A stretch of DNA of 64,000 nucleotides from Paenibacillus tundrae (lineage in GTDB: Bacteria; Bacillota; Bacilli; Paenibacillales; Paenibacillaceae): the NCBI RefSeq assembly GCF_030812775.1, contig NZ_JAUSTI010000006.1, forward strand, positions 248,001 through 312,000, read 5' to 3'. Both the position numbers and the translations under genes were made by a program. The notes below the pieces were generated by a model, which worked only from the letters and a program-made list of their open reading frames with translations, searched no databases and was not told where the DNA came from. How positions within the stretch are numbered: position 1 is the first letter of the stretch; every line of letters begins with the position of its first letter. Below, piece after piece: positions 33,729 through 45,446 of the stretch.

Positions 33729-35591
33729 ATGAAACACGAAAGCACGGCCGCCGATATCTTGAAATTAGTCGGTGGCGAAAAAAACGTAGATAGTGTAACA
33801 CACTGTGCGACTAGGCTGCGATTTAATCTTAAGGACGAGTCAATTGCTAACAATGAAGCATTGAAGAACGTTCCAGGGGTTATGGGCGTTGCCAGTAGTG
33901 GGGGGCAGTATCAAGTCATTATCGGTAATGAGGTAAACAACGTCTACAAAGCCTTGGCGCAACTCGGAAACTTCACAAGTCAGAATGATGGCCCAGCGGT
34001 GAAAAAGGGAAGAATATCTACGGTTCTGGATACGATCTCTGGCATTTTCACTCCGATTCTACCCGCTATGATCGGTTGTGCCATGATCAAGGCAGTTCTG
34101 CTCATTTTGAAAACTTTTGATCTCGTTGATCTTGATGGTCAATTCAATACGATTATGACCTTCGTTGGTGATGCGGCTTATTATTTCTTGCCAATGCTGC
34201 TCGCTTGGAGTGCGGCTGTTAAGCTTAAAGCTAATGTGGGCTTCGCGTTAACGATTGCCGGTATCTTGTTGCATCCTAGCTTCTCTGCTTTGCTGTCTGC
34301 AGGTGAGCCTGTTTCATTCTTAGGTTTGCCTGTTACACAAGCAACCTATTCGTCTTCAGTAATACCCATCATTCTAGCAGTATGGATTTTGTCCTATGTG
34401 GAGCGATTTGCAGAGAAATTCTCTCCTTCCGTGATCAAATCAATCTTGAAACCGTTAATTGTAATCCTTGTCATGGCGCCTTTGACATTAATTGTTCTAG
34501 GACCATTGGGTGCAATTGCCGGTAACTATCTTGCATCCGCTGTCTCTTACGTCAATGCACATGCAGGATGGTTAGTGTCTGGTATTATCGGCGGAGCGTT
34601 CCCTTTCCTGATTCTGACGGGGATGCATTATAGCTTGGGGCCAGTTGTTCTCACTGCTTATGCACAAACAAAAACTGATAGCATTGTCGGCCCAGGTATG
34701 CTCGTACACAACATTGCGCAAGGCGCAGCTGCGCTCGCTGTCGCATTAAGAACCAAGAATAAAGCATTCAAACAAGTCGCTTACTCTACCAGCGTAACTG
34801 CATTGCTCGGAATTACCGAGCCTGCACTATTTGGTGTTACTCTACGATTGAAAAAACCTCTGATCGCTGTTGTCATTGGTGGTGTTATTGGTGGTATTTA
34901 TGTAGGTTTGTTCGGTGTAGCTCGATCCGCTCTAGGTATTGCCGGCTTGGCTACGTTACCAGCATTTATCACCGATAATCCATGGAACTTAGTGCATGCA
35001 GCAATTGGTCTTGTTATTAGCTTTGTTGTCACCTTCTTGATGACTCTTATTTTAGGATTTGAAGATGTACCTGAGAATGTAAAGAAGGAAGAAGAAGTAA
35101 AGTCTACTTCGACTAACCGTACGCCTGTTGCCGGTATTTCTGAACATGTACTCACTGCACCGATGACTGGTCGCGTTCTAGAGTTGTCCACTATTCAGGA
35201 TGAAGCATTTGCAACGGGAGCAATGGGAAAAGGAATTGCTATTGAACCTACTGTTGGGAAACTCGTTTCACCTGCGGATGGTGTAATCTCCGCAGTGTTC
35301 CCTACTTACCATGCCATCGGTATTAGCTCCAATAATGGCGCAGAGCTTCTCGTTCACATTGGTATGAATACAGTGAAGTTGAAGGGTGAACATTTCAAGG
35401 TGCATGTGCAAGAAGGTGATGTAGTAAAAGCTGGGGATCTGCTCATCGAATTCGATACGGATGCAATCGCCGCCAAAGGCTTTGATTTAACTACACCTAT
35501 TATCGTTACCAATTCAAATGACTTTACAGATGTAATTGGTACCGATAAGCCATCCATCACGATGGGTGAGAAATTGATAAAGATTATTTAA
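33729..35591 (+). CDS. bglP: Beta-glucoside PTS permease IIBCA
   Basis: 620 aa, the full domain order. EIIB 1-85 with phospho-Cys26 (THCATRLRF), EIIC about 105-450 (LTGMHYSLGPV, GITEPALFG), and EIIA about 470-620 with phospho-His543 (LVHIGM). It transports and phosphorylates beta-glucosides such as salicin, arbutin or cellobiose, using HPr-derived phosphate. It also sets LicT activity through PRD1. Ribosome binding site AAGGGGGAGC. Preceded by the RAT at 33612; followed after 13 bases by the 6-phospho-beta-glucosidase gene. Confidence 0.93.
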   Translation: MKHESTAADILKLVGGEKNVDSVTHCATRLRFNLKDESIANNEALKNVPGVMGVASSGGQYQVIIGNEVNNVYKALAQLGNFTSQNDGPAVKKGRISTVLDTISGIFTPILPAMIGCAMIKAVLLILKTFDLVDLDGQFNTIMTFVGDAAYYFLPMLLAWSAAVKLKANVGFALTIAGILLHPSFSALLSAGEPVSFLGLPVTQATYSSSVIPIILAVWILSYVERFAEKFSPSVIKSILKPLIVILVMAPLTLIVLGPLGAIAGNYLASAVSYVNAHAGWLVSGIIGGAFPFLILTGMHYSLGPVVLTAYAQTKTDSIVGPGMLVHNIAQGAAALAVALRTKNKAFKQVAYSTSVTALLGITEPALFGVTLRLKKPLIAVVIGGVIGGIYVGLFGVARSALGIAGLATLPAFITDNPWNLVHAAIGLVISFVVTFLMTLILGFEDVPENVKKEEEVKSTSTNRTPVAGISEHVLTAPMTGRVLELSTIQDEAFATGAMGKGIAIEPTVGKLVSPADGVISAVFPTYHAIGISSNNGAELLVHIGMNTVKLKGEHFKVHVQEGDVVKAGDLLIEFDTDAIAAKGFDLTTPIIVTNSNDFTDVIGTDKPSITMGEKLIKII

Positions 35592-35601
35592 GGAGGATTA
35601 A

Positions 35602-37056
<1,455 letters not shown>

Positions 37057-37137
37057 GATTATATGAAAAATATTCTGTTTAGCAAAAAGCTGCTGATGTA
37101 GTGGTTGCATTGCTAGATTAATAAAATGCTTATAAGT

Positions 37138-37184
37138 AAAACCTCTCTTTCCTGATCGTTTAAACGACAGGTAAGGGAGGTTTT
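37138..37184 (+). terminator. Terminator of bglPH
   Basis: Long imperfect stem with AAAACCTC/GAGGTTTT at the base and CCTG..CGTTTAAACG..CAGG inside, then a T-rich tract. Confidence 0.8.
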
Positions 37185-37313
37185 ACATTTTTTAATCCAA
37201 TAACTCCGTTAAGCATAAAAAACGCATTATACATAGTATTGATTCAAATCAAGGCAAGGTATGACCTCTTCTGTCAGTATAGAAGCATAGATTATCACTG
37301 GGAGGTCGCAACG

Positions 37314-37763
37314 ATGCTAAATTATACATTTGACGATATGAAACAGATAAATAGAGAGAAACTAGGGAATATGGTACCACTGGAACTGTTTCGCACCATT
37401 CGTTTAATTGGATTGAATCAGGGGCTGCCAATGGGTGGCAAAGGTACAACGCTAACAATTGGTCGAAAAATTGGAGAGAACCTGCCTGTACACACGGTTG
37501 AGGAGTTGTTACACCTGTTTGAAGAGTTGCAGATTGGCATTCCCCGGATTTTGCAGAGAGATGAGCATAAGATGACTGTTGCAGTAGATGACTGCTTTTG
37601 CAAAGGACTACCAACTCTTGAAGATGAGAAGATGGTCTGTGACCTGGAAGGCGCGATTCTTGAGGGTGCACTGACGAAGATGATGAAACGTAGGGTGACA
37701 GTGAAGGAAACAAAATGTAATGTGAGTGGGCATGAGCACTGCGAGTATGAGATCCGAATGTAG
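37314..37763 (+). CDS. V4R (4-vinyl-reductase-like) domain protein
   Basis: 149 aa; ATG 37314 follows GGGAGG, with the in-frame extension to 37239 unsupported. The conserved Cys pattern of V4R domains is present: DDCFCKG, a second MVCDLEGA..GA, and the terminal TKCNVSGHEHCEYEI. V4R domains bind small molecules or metals and often sense hydrocarbons. An N-terminal 60 residues show LGNMVPLELFRTIRLIGLNQGL. Monocistronic between bglH and the CueP gene. Substrate unknown. Confidence 0.7.
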   Translation: MLNYTFDDMKQINREKLGNMVPLELFRTIRLIGLNQGLPMGGKGTTLTIGRKIGENLPVHTVEELLHLFEELQIGIPRILQRDEHKMTVAVDDCFCKGLPTLEDEKMVCDLEGAILEGALTKMMKRRVTVKETKCNVSGHEHCEYEIRM

Positions 37764-37895
37764 AGTAATATCAGCAGTATTCAGGCGATGAATCATACAT
37801 ATATGTGAATATCTGGTGAATTCCTGGTTGTTAAAGTCCATAGTCATCTGTTCTCCATTATAATGAATGAAAATGGTTGAGGGGATGTACTCCAG

Positions 37896-38438
37896 ATGAA
37901 GAAAACAATGTGGATCATTGTTAGTCTAGTCGTAGTGATTGTATTAGGAACCTATCTGGTTGCGATCAATACGGGTAGAGAAGAGGCAGGAACCGAGAAT
38001 GCGCCTAATGTTAGAAAATTGGTTCATGATATCAGTACAGGTAAAGAGATGCCTTTATCTGCCTCTATTGATGCGAAACAGTTAATTGTTACGGATCAAG
38101 ATAAACACACCAAGACTTATGATTTACCAACAGATGAATTTTTCCTATCCATTGCCCCTTACGTGCAGCAGACCCATCCTTGTGAAATTCATAGCTTGAC
38201 CGGTTGTCAGGGAGAATTGATCAATGAGGAATTCTCGGTAACGGTTCACGATTCCGAGGGGAATACCTATATGAAGGAGCCTGCAATGAAGTCAGGTGCA
38301 AATGGGTTTATGGATATGTGGCTGCCCAGAGATCGAACCTATCTCATTCGTATTGTTCATGATGGCAAAGTTGCTGAAGCCCAACTGTCTACATATGACA
38401 ATAATAATACGTGTATCACAACGATGCAGTTAAGCTAA
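37896..38438 (+). CDS. CueP family copper-binding protein
   Basis: 180 aa. A signal-anchor (about 5-25) places it outside the membrane. CueP signature: YDLPTDEFFLSIAPYVQQTHPC (H94, C96), then HSLTGCQGEL (H99, C104) and the terminal TCITTMQL (C173). In Salmonella CueP these cysteines bind copper in the periplasm and help metallate SodCII; here it would act at the cell surface. It ends at a terminator, so it is not part of the downstream iron operon. ATG with GAGGGGATG-like signal. Confidence 0.85.
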   Translation: MKKTMWIIVSLVVVIVLGTYLVAINTGREEAGTENAPNVRKLVHDISTGKEMPLSASIDAKQLIVTDQDKHTKTYDLPTDEFFLSIAPYVQQTHPCEIHSLTGCQGELINEEFSVTVHDSEGNTYMKEPAMKSGANGFMDMWLPRDRTYLIRIVHDGKVAEAQLSTYDNNNTCITTMQLS

Positions 38439-38461
38439 AATACACGTGATATATCTAAGGG

Positions 38462-38490
38462 AAGGGATTACTTAAGAGTAATTCCTTTTT
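38462..38490 (+). terminator. Terminator of the CueP gene
   Basis: AAGGGATTACT (38462-38472)/AGTAATTCCTT stem with TAAG loop, then T-rich CTTTTT. Confidence 0.8.
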
Positions 38491-38528
38491 CTTTTTGTGC
38501 AGATCATATCAAACACATGGCAATCCCA

Positions 38529-38557
38529 TTGACAAAATAGTACAGGTAGGTGATAAT
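38529..38557 (+). promoter_or_regulatory. Promoter of the siderophore uptake operon
   Basis: TTGACA (38529-38534), 17-base spacer, GATAAT (38552-38557), a near-consensus sigma-A promoter. Confidence 0.7.
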
Positions 38558-38565
38558 TCAATAGT

Positions 38566-38584
38566 GATAATGATAATTGTTATC
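38566..38584. promoter_or_regulatory. Fur box
   Basis: Nineteen bases match the Fur consensus GATAATGATAATCATTATC at 17 positions. It lies just after the -10, over the expected start of transcription, suited to iron-dependent repression. Confidence 0.85.
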
Positions 38585-38618
38585 ATATAAATATATATCA
38601 ATAGGGGAGAACAGAAAT

Positions 38619-39623
38619 ATGAAAAAGAGTTTGAACGGACTTTTGTTGATGCTAGTATTCGCGCTTGTACTGGCAGGGTGTGGTCAATCTACTAGCACAA
38701 CTAATGATACAAACAAGGAAGCCGATTCGGGCAGTGCCCCTACTGAAGAGACAGCGGGTCCTGTAACGGTGAAGCATAATCGTGGTGAGCTTAAATTAGA
38801 CAAGCCAGCAGAGCGAGTTGTTACATTGGAATGGACCTATACCGAAGATGTAGTTGCTTTGGGTGTTCAGCCAGTAGGTAACGCAGACAATGCTAACTAT
38901 AAAGTGTACGTGACTTCCGAAGCTGCTCTTGACGACAGTGTAACGGATATTGGAACACGCAGTGAGCCAAACTTGGAGGCCATTGCTGCCCTCAAACCCG
39001 ATCTAATCATTGCAAATGCTGATAATAATAATGCTGTTTATGATCAACTGAATGCAATTGCACCAACGCTTGAATTTGATCCATACAACGGTGATGGTTA
39101 TAACTATGACAAGATGACGGAGATCTTCAACTCCATTGCAACTGCACTTGGAAAAGAGGATAAAGCAAAAGAAGTGCTTGCTGATCTCGATCAGCATTAT
39201 GAAGAAGCGAAACAAAAGCTAGCTGATGCGGGTAAATCAGACTTCCACTTTGCACTGACACAGGCATTTACTTATCAGAATGCTGCAAGTTTGCGTATGT
39301 TTACGGATAATTCAGTTGTTGTAGGTACTTTGGACAAAATTGGACTCGTTAATGACTGGCAGCCGGACAAATTGGAAGGATACGGATTCTCCACAGTAGG
39401 CATTGAATCTCTGTCTGCCGTACAAGATAGCAACTTCATTTATATCACACAGCCAGATGATGACGTGTTTGGCACAGCAATGAAAGATAACTCTGTTTGG
39501 AATGGACTGAATTTTGTTAAAGACAAACGTGTATATCAACTGGACAGCACAACATGGACATTTGGTGGACCAATCTCATCCAAAGTTCTCGTTGATGGAG
39601 TCGTTGGAGCGATTACGCAATGA
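38619..39623 (+). CDS. Iron-siderophore ABC transporter, substrate-binding lipoprotein
   Basis: 334 aa; ATG 38619 (MKKSLNG) after GGGGAGA. Signal peptide ends with lipobox LAGC (Cys20). The periplasmic-binding fold of the helical-backbone (FecB/FeuA) class is shown by AERVVTLEWTYTEDVVALGVQPVG, the loop SEPNLEAIAALKPDLII, and FGGPISSKVLVDGV at the end. It captures ferric siderophore (type unknown) and hands it to the permease. Its stop overlaps the permease start (ATGA at 39620), so the two are coupled. Controlled by the Fur box upstream. Confidence 0.88.
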   Translation: MKKSLNGLLLMLVFALVLAGCGQSTSTTNDTNKEADSGSAPTEETAGPVTVKHNRGELKLDKPAERVVTLEWTYTEDVVALGVQPVGNADNANYKVYVTSEAALDDSVTDIGTRSEPNLEAIAALKPDLIIANADNNNAVYDQLNAIAPTLEFDPYNGDGYNYDKMTEIFNSIATALGKEDKAKEVLADLDQHYEEAKQKLADAGKSDFHFALTQAFTYQNAASLRMFTDNSVVVGTLDKIGLVNDWQPDKLEGYGFSTVGIESLSAVQDSNFIYITQPDDDVFGTAMKDNSVWNGLNFVKDKRVYQLDSTTWTFGGPISSKVLVDGVVGAITQ

Positions 39624-41665
39624 GTTCGGTTCAAGCTAAGCCAGCCGTGAACTGGCGCACAATAAGCATCTATGGGGGCGGTTTAACCGCTCTCATCGTG
39701 CTTTTTTTTGTAAGCCTCTGTTATGGAGAGGCAGCCATTCCATTGCATACTGTCGTCGATTCTCTGATGGGTAAGCAGAATACATTAGAACATAATATGA
39801 TCTGGGATCTGCGTATGCCTCGAACCGTTATTGGTATTCTTGCAGGCGGGGCATTAGCTGTAGCAGGTGCTTTACTGCAAACGATTACGCGTAACCCACT
39901 GGCTGCGTCAGATACATTAGGTATTAATGCGGGAGCATACTTTATTGTGGTGCTTGGAGCGATTTTATTTCCTGGCTTGCTCAGTCAGTCTCCCTTTTTA
40001 TTTGCTGCTTTAGGTGGATTGGTGGCTGCATTTGCAGCTTATTTCATGGGCGGTGGTAGAACTTCAACCCCGGTTCGACTTGCATTATCAGGTATGATTG
40101 TGTCGATGGTACTTGGTTCATTCACAAGTGCATTACATATTTTTTTCTCCATGGAAACACAGGGATTATTCCTCTGGGGCTCCGGAACACTTGTGCAAAA
40201 TGACTGGAGCGGCGTAGCCTATGCTTGGCCTTGGGTAATCGGGATTACACTCCTTGCTCTGTTGTTATCTCGGCAGTGGGACATGTTAGAGCTGGATGAA
40301 TCCACCGCTTCTTCATTGGGGCAGAAGGTTGGGTTGGCTCGCGCAGGTGGCTTGCTCCTCGCCGTATTGCTGGCAGCCGTAATCGTCAGCGTTATTGGGC
40401 CAATCGGTTTTGTTGGATTGGTTGCACCTCATCTCGTTCGATTAAGTGGCGTGCGTTCCAGTCGATTATTATTACCAGGTGTCTTCATATGGGGGGCTGC
40501 ACTGCTCATCGGTGCGGATGTACTTGCCAAAATGGTACATAACTCCAGTATGGAGCTGCCAACGGGTGCTGTGATGGCGATCATTGGGGCACCATGGTTA
40601 ATCTGGCTGGTGCTTACCCGGATGAAAGCAGCAAATGGCGGTGGCATGACCACCTCCATGAGTACGGGTGCGCGTCGCCGCTGGGCTTTTGGTCCATTGG
40701 CGGTTGTATTCAGTGTCGCCACGGTACTGCTGATTTTGGTTAGTACGATGTTTGGTGGTATGCGTATTCCATTAAATGATCTAATACCAAGTCTATTCAC
40801 GTCGGACGGGTTGTTCTCTGGGATAATCCAGTTACGTATTCCACGAACCCTTGTTGCTGCTGGTGCCGGAGCTGCGCTCGCAATTAGCGGTGTACTCATT
40901 CAGATGGCGGTACGTAATCCACTGGCGGATGCTTCCATCGTTGGGGTATCTTCTGGTGCAGGATTGGGAGCAATGATGGTCATCATTCTCTGGCCAGGAC
41001 TACCGGCATTCCTGCTGCCTATCGCAGCAATTATCGGTGCAGGTATCGCCGCTACAGTTGTGTTCTCCCTTTCGTGGAAGAAAGGATTAAATCCTTCAGC
41101 GGTGGTGTTGCTAGGTATCGCGATGTCCGCCATTGCTGGGGCAGGCATTCAGATTTTAATCGTGCGTGGTGCGGTCTATGGAAGCAGCGGGTATATCTGG
41201 CTGACGGGAAGCACGTATGCACGTACCTGGGAACAGGTGAGAGTTATCGGTCTATTTTTAGTTATTCTCGTACCGATTGCCTGGTGGCTTGCTCGTCGAT
41301 TTGAATTGTTAGTATTTGATGATAATAGTGCGTCAGGACTTGGTTTAGGTGTACGCCGAACACGGTTAATGGCAATGGCAACAGGTGTGTTGTTGGCAGC
41401 CGGTGCTGTCGCATGTGTAGGTACGGTCGGCTTTATTGGCCTGATTGCACCGCATATGGTTCGATTACTGACTGGACATAAGTTAAGACGTTCGATGTTT
41501 TTGTCCGCCCTGGTTGGTGCGGTTATGCTGGTATTGGCAGACACGATCGGTAGAACGGTTATGGCACCAACGGAGATCCCATCAGGTATACTGATCGCAC
41601 TCATTGGTACACCATATTTCCTTTACCTGATGTATCGCTCTAACTGGCGCAAGTCGATCAAGTAA
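39620..41665 (+). CDS. Double-length FecCD-type siderophore permease (FhuB-like)
   Basis: 681 aa, twice the usual FecCD length, with about 20 hydrophobic segments and two tandem FecCD repeats. Each repeat carries RNPLA (ITRNPLAASDTLGI and AVRNPLADASIVGV) and the coupling loop G(F/I)(V/I)GL(V/I)APH (GFVGLVAPHLVRL and GFIGLIAPHMVRL). One chain thus supplies both halves of the channel, as in E. coli FhuB. Starts inside the stop of the binding-protein gene. No ATPase gene follows, so an ATPase encoded elsewhere (FhuC/YusV type) must energise it. Confidence 0.88.
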   Translation: MSSVQAKPAVNWRTISIYGGGLTALIVLFFVSLCYGEAAIPLHTVVDSLMGKQNTLEHNMIWDLRMPRTVIGILAGGALAVAGALLQTITRNPLAASDTLGINAGAYFIVVLGAILFPGLLSQSPFLFAALGGLVAAFAAYFMGGGRTSTPVRLALSGMIVSMVLGSFTSALHIFFSMETQGLFLWGSGTLVQNDWSGVAYAWPWVIGITLLALLLSRQWDMLELDESTASSLGQKVGLARAGGLLLAVLLAAVIVSVIGPIGFVGLVAPHLVRLSGVRSSRLLLPGVFIWGAALLIGADVLAKMVHNSSMELPTGAVMAIIGAPWLIWLVLTRMKAANGGGMTTSMSTGARRRWAFGPLAVVFSVATVLLILVSTMFGGMRIPLNDLIPSLFTSDGLFSGIIQLRIPRTLVAAGAGAALAISGVLIQMAVRNPLADASIVGVSSGAGLGAMMVIILWPGLPAFLLPIAAIIGAGIAATVVFSLSWKKGLNPSAVVLLGIAMSAIAGAGIQILIVRGAVYGSSGYIWLTGSTYARTWEQVRVIGLFLVILVPIAWWLARRFELLVFDDNSASGLGLGVRRTRLMAMATGVLLAAGAVACVGTVGFIGLIAPHMVRLLTGHKLRRSMFLSALVGAVMLVLADTIGRTVMAPTEIPSGILIALIGTPYFLYLMYRSNWRKSIK

Positions 41666-41718
41666 AAGTTAGATTAGGACATGCCATCTTCGCATGTATT
41701 TAATGTAAAATAACCTTG

Positions 41719-41745
41719 CAGCCCGCTCATGTAGCGGGCTGTTTT
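41719..41745 (+). terminator. Terminator of the siderophore operon
   Basis: CAGCCCGCT (41719-41727)/AGCGGGCTG stem, four to five loop bases, then TTTT. Confidence 0.8.
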
Positions 41746-41756
41746 GCGTAGACAGC

Positions 41757-41812
41757 AAAGAAGAGAAGCACTGTGAGTCCCTATACAGGGCAAGCGTGCT
41801 TCTCTTCTTCGT
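41757..41812. terminator. Hairpin between siderophore operon and aminotransferase gene
   Basis: AAGAAGAGAAGCAC pairs with GTGCTTCTCTTCTT, with an inner CCCT/AGGG. It sits between convergent genes and probably ends the leftward transcript too, although T-runs are short. Confidence 0.6.
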
Positions 41813-41823
41813 TGTTGCTGTAT

Positions 41824-42999
41824 TTAGTTGGTAGGGTTTAAGATCCCACTGGCTTCTACATATTGAAGTGCTTGTTCTAACTGTTCTTGACTCTGGACTA
41901 GAGCCAGTCTGACATATCCTTCCCCAGAAGGACCAAACGCGCTACCTGGCGTAACGATTACGCCTGTTTTGTTCACCAGATCTGTTGCAAACTGTTCTGA
42001 GGTCGTGTAATGCGCAGGGATCCGCGTCCAGACAAACATTGTTGCTTCGGGCTTCGTGACATGCCATCCGAGCCGGCTGAAGCCGTCACACAGGATATCC
42101 CGACGTTCCTCATAAATCGCTCGCACCTGTTCAACTTGTGACTGATCTCCAGTAATAGCTGCAATTGCGGCTCTCTGAATTGGTAGAAACATGCCATAAT
42201 CCATGTTGGACTTTAATTTCTTAAGCACAGAGACAACCGGTGCATTGCCTACACAGAAGCCAATTCTCGCACCAGCAAGTCCATACGTTTTGGATAAGGA
42301 ATTGAATTCGATGCCTACGTCCATCGCGCCAGGCAGGGAGAGGAAGCTCCCACATGTCTTGCCATCAAATACAAGTTCGCTATACGCATTGTCATGAAGA
42401 ACAATAATATTATGCTTTTTGGCAAAGGCAATTAGATCCACATAGAATTGTTCCGGTGCCATTGCTGTTGTTGGATTGTTAGGGTAAGACACCAGCATGA
42501 ATTTCGCACGGGCTGCGATGTCTGCTGGAATATCCTCTAGCTGAATGACATATCCGTGTTCTTCTTGTTGCGGCATATAATACAATTCGGCTCCAGCGAG
42601 CAAAGGCCCGTCTGCGAATACCGGGTAACATGGATCAGGAACAAGAACCAAATCTCCTTCATCAACGATGGATAGGGAAATATGAGCAAGCCCTTCTTGT
42701 GAGCCGAGTAAGGAACAGATTTGTGTTTTTGGATCTAAATCTACGTTATAACGCTGTTTGTACCATGTACTGGCTGCTTGCAATAGTTCGCTCTGATCAT
42801 TTACTGCATAAATGTAGTTTTGGGGATCTGCCGCAGCTTCGCAAAGTGCTGTAATGATATGGGGGGCAGGCGGGATATTAGGTGTCCCCACGCTAAGATC
42901 AATCACCGCTTGTCCCTTCTCTAACCGTTCGCGCTTAATTTCGAGCAGACGGGTGAAGATCCCCTCACTAAAGTGATTCATACGTTTTGCAAATTCCAT
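41824..42999 (-). CDS. Class I/II PLP-dependent aminotransferase
   Basis: 391 aa; start at 42999 (MEFAKRMNHF) behind GGAGG, shorter than the frame to 43032. The fold type I pattern is clear: DLSVGTPNIPPAPHI, YAVNDQSELLQAAS, ISLSIVDEGDLVLVPDPCYPVF, SYPNNPTTAMAP, HDNAYSELVF, and pyridoxal Lys237 in SLSKTYGLAG. The pattern GTPNIPP...DPCYPVF is like LL-diaminopimelate/aspartate-type enzymes. Exact amino-acid substrate is not clear. Monocistronic, cytoplasmic. Confidence 0.85.
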   Translation of the reverse strand: MEFAKRMNHFSEGIFTRLLEIKRERLEKGQAVIDLSVGTPNIPPAPHIITALCEAAADPQNYIYAVNDQSELLQAASTWYKQRYNVDLDPKTQICSLLGSQEGLAHISLSIVDEGDLVLVPDPCYPVFADGPLLAGAELYYMPQQEEHGYVIQLEDIPADIAARAKFMLVSYPNNPTTAMAPEQFYVDLIAFAKKHNIIVLHDNAYSELVFDGKTCGSFLSLPGAMDVGIEFNSLSKTYGLAGARIGFCVGNAPVVSVLKKLKSNMDYGMFLPIQRAAIAAITGDQSQVEQVRAIYEERRDILCDGFSRLGWHVTKPEATMFVWTRIPAHYTTSEQFATDLVNKTGVIVTPGSAFGPSGEGYVRLALVQSQEQLEQALQYVEASGILNPTN

Positions 43000-43109
43000 G
43001 ATGTTATATCCTCCATTCCTCATCGTACACATATCTATCTATAATAGATGGACTGAGCCTAAATGAGAAGAGCAGGCACACATGATCCGAGTAATACATG
43101 ATACAGATA

Positions 43110-45185
43110 CTATTCAACTTTGAACTGTTTGAGTTCCTCTTGCAATTTGCCGGACAGTTGATTCAACTGTTTGGATAAGTCAGCAACCTGCTCAATACTA
43201 TCTAATTGCTCTTGCGTGCTAGCACTAACCTCTTCGGTTGAAGCTGAATTTTCTTCGGTGGTGGAGGAGATGATCTCCAGCGCCTGCAAAATTTCATCTT
43301 TGTGCTTATGCACACTAGCGGTATTTGTACTGATCTGAATCATGCGTAATTTTAGATCTTCTAAGTCTTTGTTGATGCTGAAGAATACTTGCTTCGTATC
43401 CTCCACGGATTTCGCATTTTCCTCGGCGATTTTCATGCCGCGAGCAGTATGCTCAACCGATGTTGTTGTTTTTTCTTCAATGACACGTACTTTTTTATAA
43501 ATTTCTTCGGTCGCAAGGGCGGTCTGTTCAGCAAGTTTACGTACTTCTCCCGCTACAACGGCGAATCCTCGACCTTGTTCTCCTGCACGTGCGGCCTCAA
43601 TCGAAGCGTTGAGCGCAAGCAGGTTGGTTTGTGATGCAATCTGATTGACCGTGTCTACGAAGCTGGAAATCTCATGACGACTCTGGTCAATTTCCTGAAT
43701 AATAGACGAGATGGCTTGTGTGGAACTATGATTCTCTTCGGCCCATTGGGACAGCTGCTCCACGACAGTTAATCCTTGTCCACTTTGATCAGCAGAGGTC
43801 TGTACCATCGTTTCGATCGCTTGAGCATCGGTTGCGATTTCGTCGATCTGACTGGATAATGAGTTTGTTTTACGCAAAATGTTCTCTGTCTCAATGGACT
43901 GATAGTTGGTCGCATTGGCAATCTCATTAATGGCTGTCGATGTATCATTCATCGTTGTAGCCGTTCTAGAAGAGATCGACTGTAGATCGGTAGAGGACTG
44001 ATTCAGTACATGAGCTGAGCTGCCTACGATTTGCAGCATGCCCTGAATTTTTTGCACCATCGTATTCACGCCACGAGAGATTTGTCCAATCTCATTATTC
44101 GCTTGGGCATCCAGTTGAATGGTCAAGTCTCCTTGCTCAATCAATTTGATCTTGCCAAGCAACTGTGGAATCGCTCTTAACAGGTAACGAAGTGTAAAGT
44201 AGCAGATGATAACTAATAAAATAGTAGCTACAGCAAATCCGCCAAGCGTGATCCATGTGAAGGTTTTTAGTTCTTCGAGAACCTCTTTCTCAGATATCGT
44301 CAGACCTACGGCCCATCCGGTGTCTTTACTGGTGGCATAACCGATATAACGACGTTCCCCTTTGTCGTCAGTAATCAGTTCTACACCAGATTCCCCAGTG
44401 ATCATCTTCTTGCCGATTTCCCCAAGATCGCTAGTATTGTCCGTAATGTTTTCCTTCAAAACCTTCTCTTCATCCGGATGGTACAGAATTTCCCCAGTCT
44501 TGGAGACTAGAATAGAATAACCTGTGCTTCCCAATGAGTAGCTTTTCATCATGTCTGGAATATTGGCGAATGCGATATCAGCCGCCGCAAATCCAATCAT
44601 TTGATTGCTGTTATCTTTGATTGGATAGAAAATACCCATAAGAACCTTACCTGCCGAGATATCGATGTATGGATCGGAATAGTACAGACCGTCTGTCGTT
44701 GTAACAGGCTCATAGTATGGACGCTGCTGTATATCGAAGTCCGCCTCGGAAGCAACGCCGTCATTCTGTAGCCAGAATCCTTTTCCTTCTATACCTGCGA
44801 TCCAAGCATCGGCAAATGAGGGTTCTTCTTTGACGATCGCTGCTAATGTGGCTTGTGTCTCCTCAGCATATGGGGAGGTTGTTGCCACTTCTGCTGATTC
44901 GGTGGTTTCAATATATTGTTGGAAAAGAGTATTCGTTGACATCTGTTTCACGAGAGATCCTTTTTCCTTGAACATCGCATCAAATTCACTGACAATAGCT
45001 TGTGTCTTGGTCTGTAGCATAGATTCCTGCTGCTTGATCAGGATGCTCCGAGTACTCGAAAACATAAATGTGCCAAGAACGGTGAAGACAACTACGATAA
45101 TAATTAACAAAACAATAGATACTGTGTTCGCGATGCTAGTTGCTCTGGCACCGTTGTTAGATCCCCGCTTCAACATTTTTTTCAT
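43110..45185 (-). CDS. Methyl-accepting chemotaxis protein with dCache sensor
   Basis: 691 aa. Transmembrane helix 1 about 18-42, extracytoplasmic dCache_1 sensor about 50-305 ([60 protein letters not shown]), helix 2 about 308-332, HAMP, then a cytoplasmic signalling hairpin with the tip [23 protein letters not shown]. It reports an extracellular small molecule (often amino acids or organic acids) to CheA/CheW. No ligand assigned. Divergent from the second chemoreceptor gene. Confidence 0.9.
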   Translation of the reverse strand: MKKMLKRGSNNGARATSIANTVSIVLLIIIVVVFTVLGTFMFSSTRSILIKQQESMLQTKTQAIVSEFDAMFKEKGSLVKQMSTNTLFQQYIETTESAEVATTSPYAEETQATLAAIVKEEPSFADAWIAGIEGKGFWLQNDGVASEADFDIQQRPYYEPVTTTDGLYYSDPYIDISAGKVLMGIFYPIKDNSNQMIGFAAADIAFANIPDMMKSYSLGSTGYSILVSKTGEILYHPDEEKVLKENITDNTSDLGEIGKKMITGESGVELITDDKGERRYIGYATSKDTGWAVGLTISEKEVLEELKTFTWITLGGFAVATILLVIICYFTLRYLLRAIPQLLGKIKLIEQGDLTIQLDAQANNEIGQISRGVNTMVQKIQGMLQIVGSSAHVLNQSSTDLQSISSRTATTMNDTSTAINEIANATNYQSIETENILRKTNSLSSQIDEIATDAQAIETMVQTSADQSGQGLTVVEQLSQWAEENHSSTQAISSIIQEIDQSRHEISSFVDTVNQIASQTNLLALNASIEAARAGEQGRGFAVVAGEVRKLAEQTALATEEIYKKVRVIEEKTTTSVEHTARGMKIAEENAKSVEDTKQVFFSINKDLEDLKLRMIQISTNTASVHKHKDEILQALEIISSTTEENSASTEEVSASTQEQLDSIEQVADLSKQLNQLSGKLQEELKQFKVE

Positions 45186-45385
45186 GTTCCATCTCCCAGA
45201 TGAGTATTTAGCTAAATGCTTCTACATATATGTCGGAAAAATAAATAGATTTATGTAGGTTTTTATAGGTTGTACGAAAAAAATGAGAGGGTTGTAAGCG
45301 TGTCTAGGAGCGCAGAGTTTCTTCACATTTGTGCAATAGAGTGATTATACTTTTTACGACTATCTAACAATTGGAGTCATCATTC

Positions 45386-45393
45386 ACCGATAT
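45386..45393 (+). promoter_or_regulatory. Candidate sigma-D (motility) -10 of the second chemoreceptor gene
   Basis: ACCGATAT resembles the sigma-D -10 (GCCGATAT) at seven of eight positions. A weak -35-like TAAC lies upstream with wrong spacing (17 not 15), so the call is tentative. Confidence 0.3.
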
Positions 45394-45446
45394 ATAGTTA
45401 TCACGATGTGAAATTCTAGTCATATGAATGAATCGGGGGAGTTAGT

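Noticed and set aside
32743..35591. Possible sucrose/trehalose PTS (SacPA-type) instead of beta-glucoside
   Set aside because: Adjacent GH1 6-phospho-beta-glucosidase and LicT-like RATs favour beta-glucosides.
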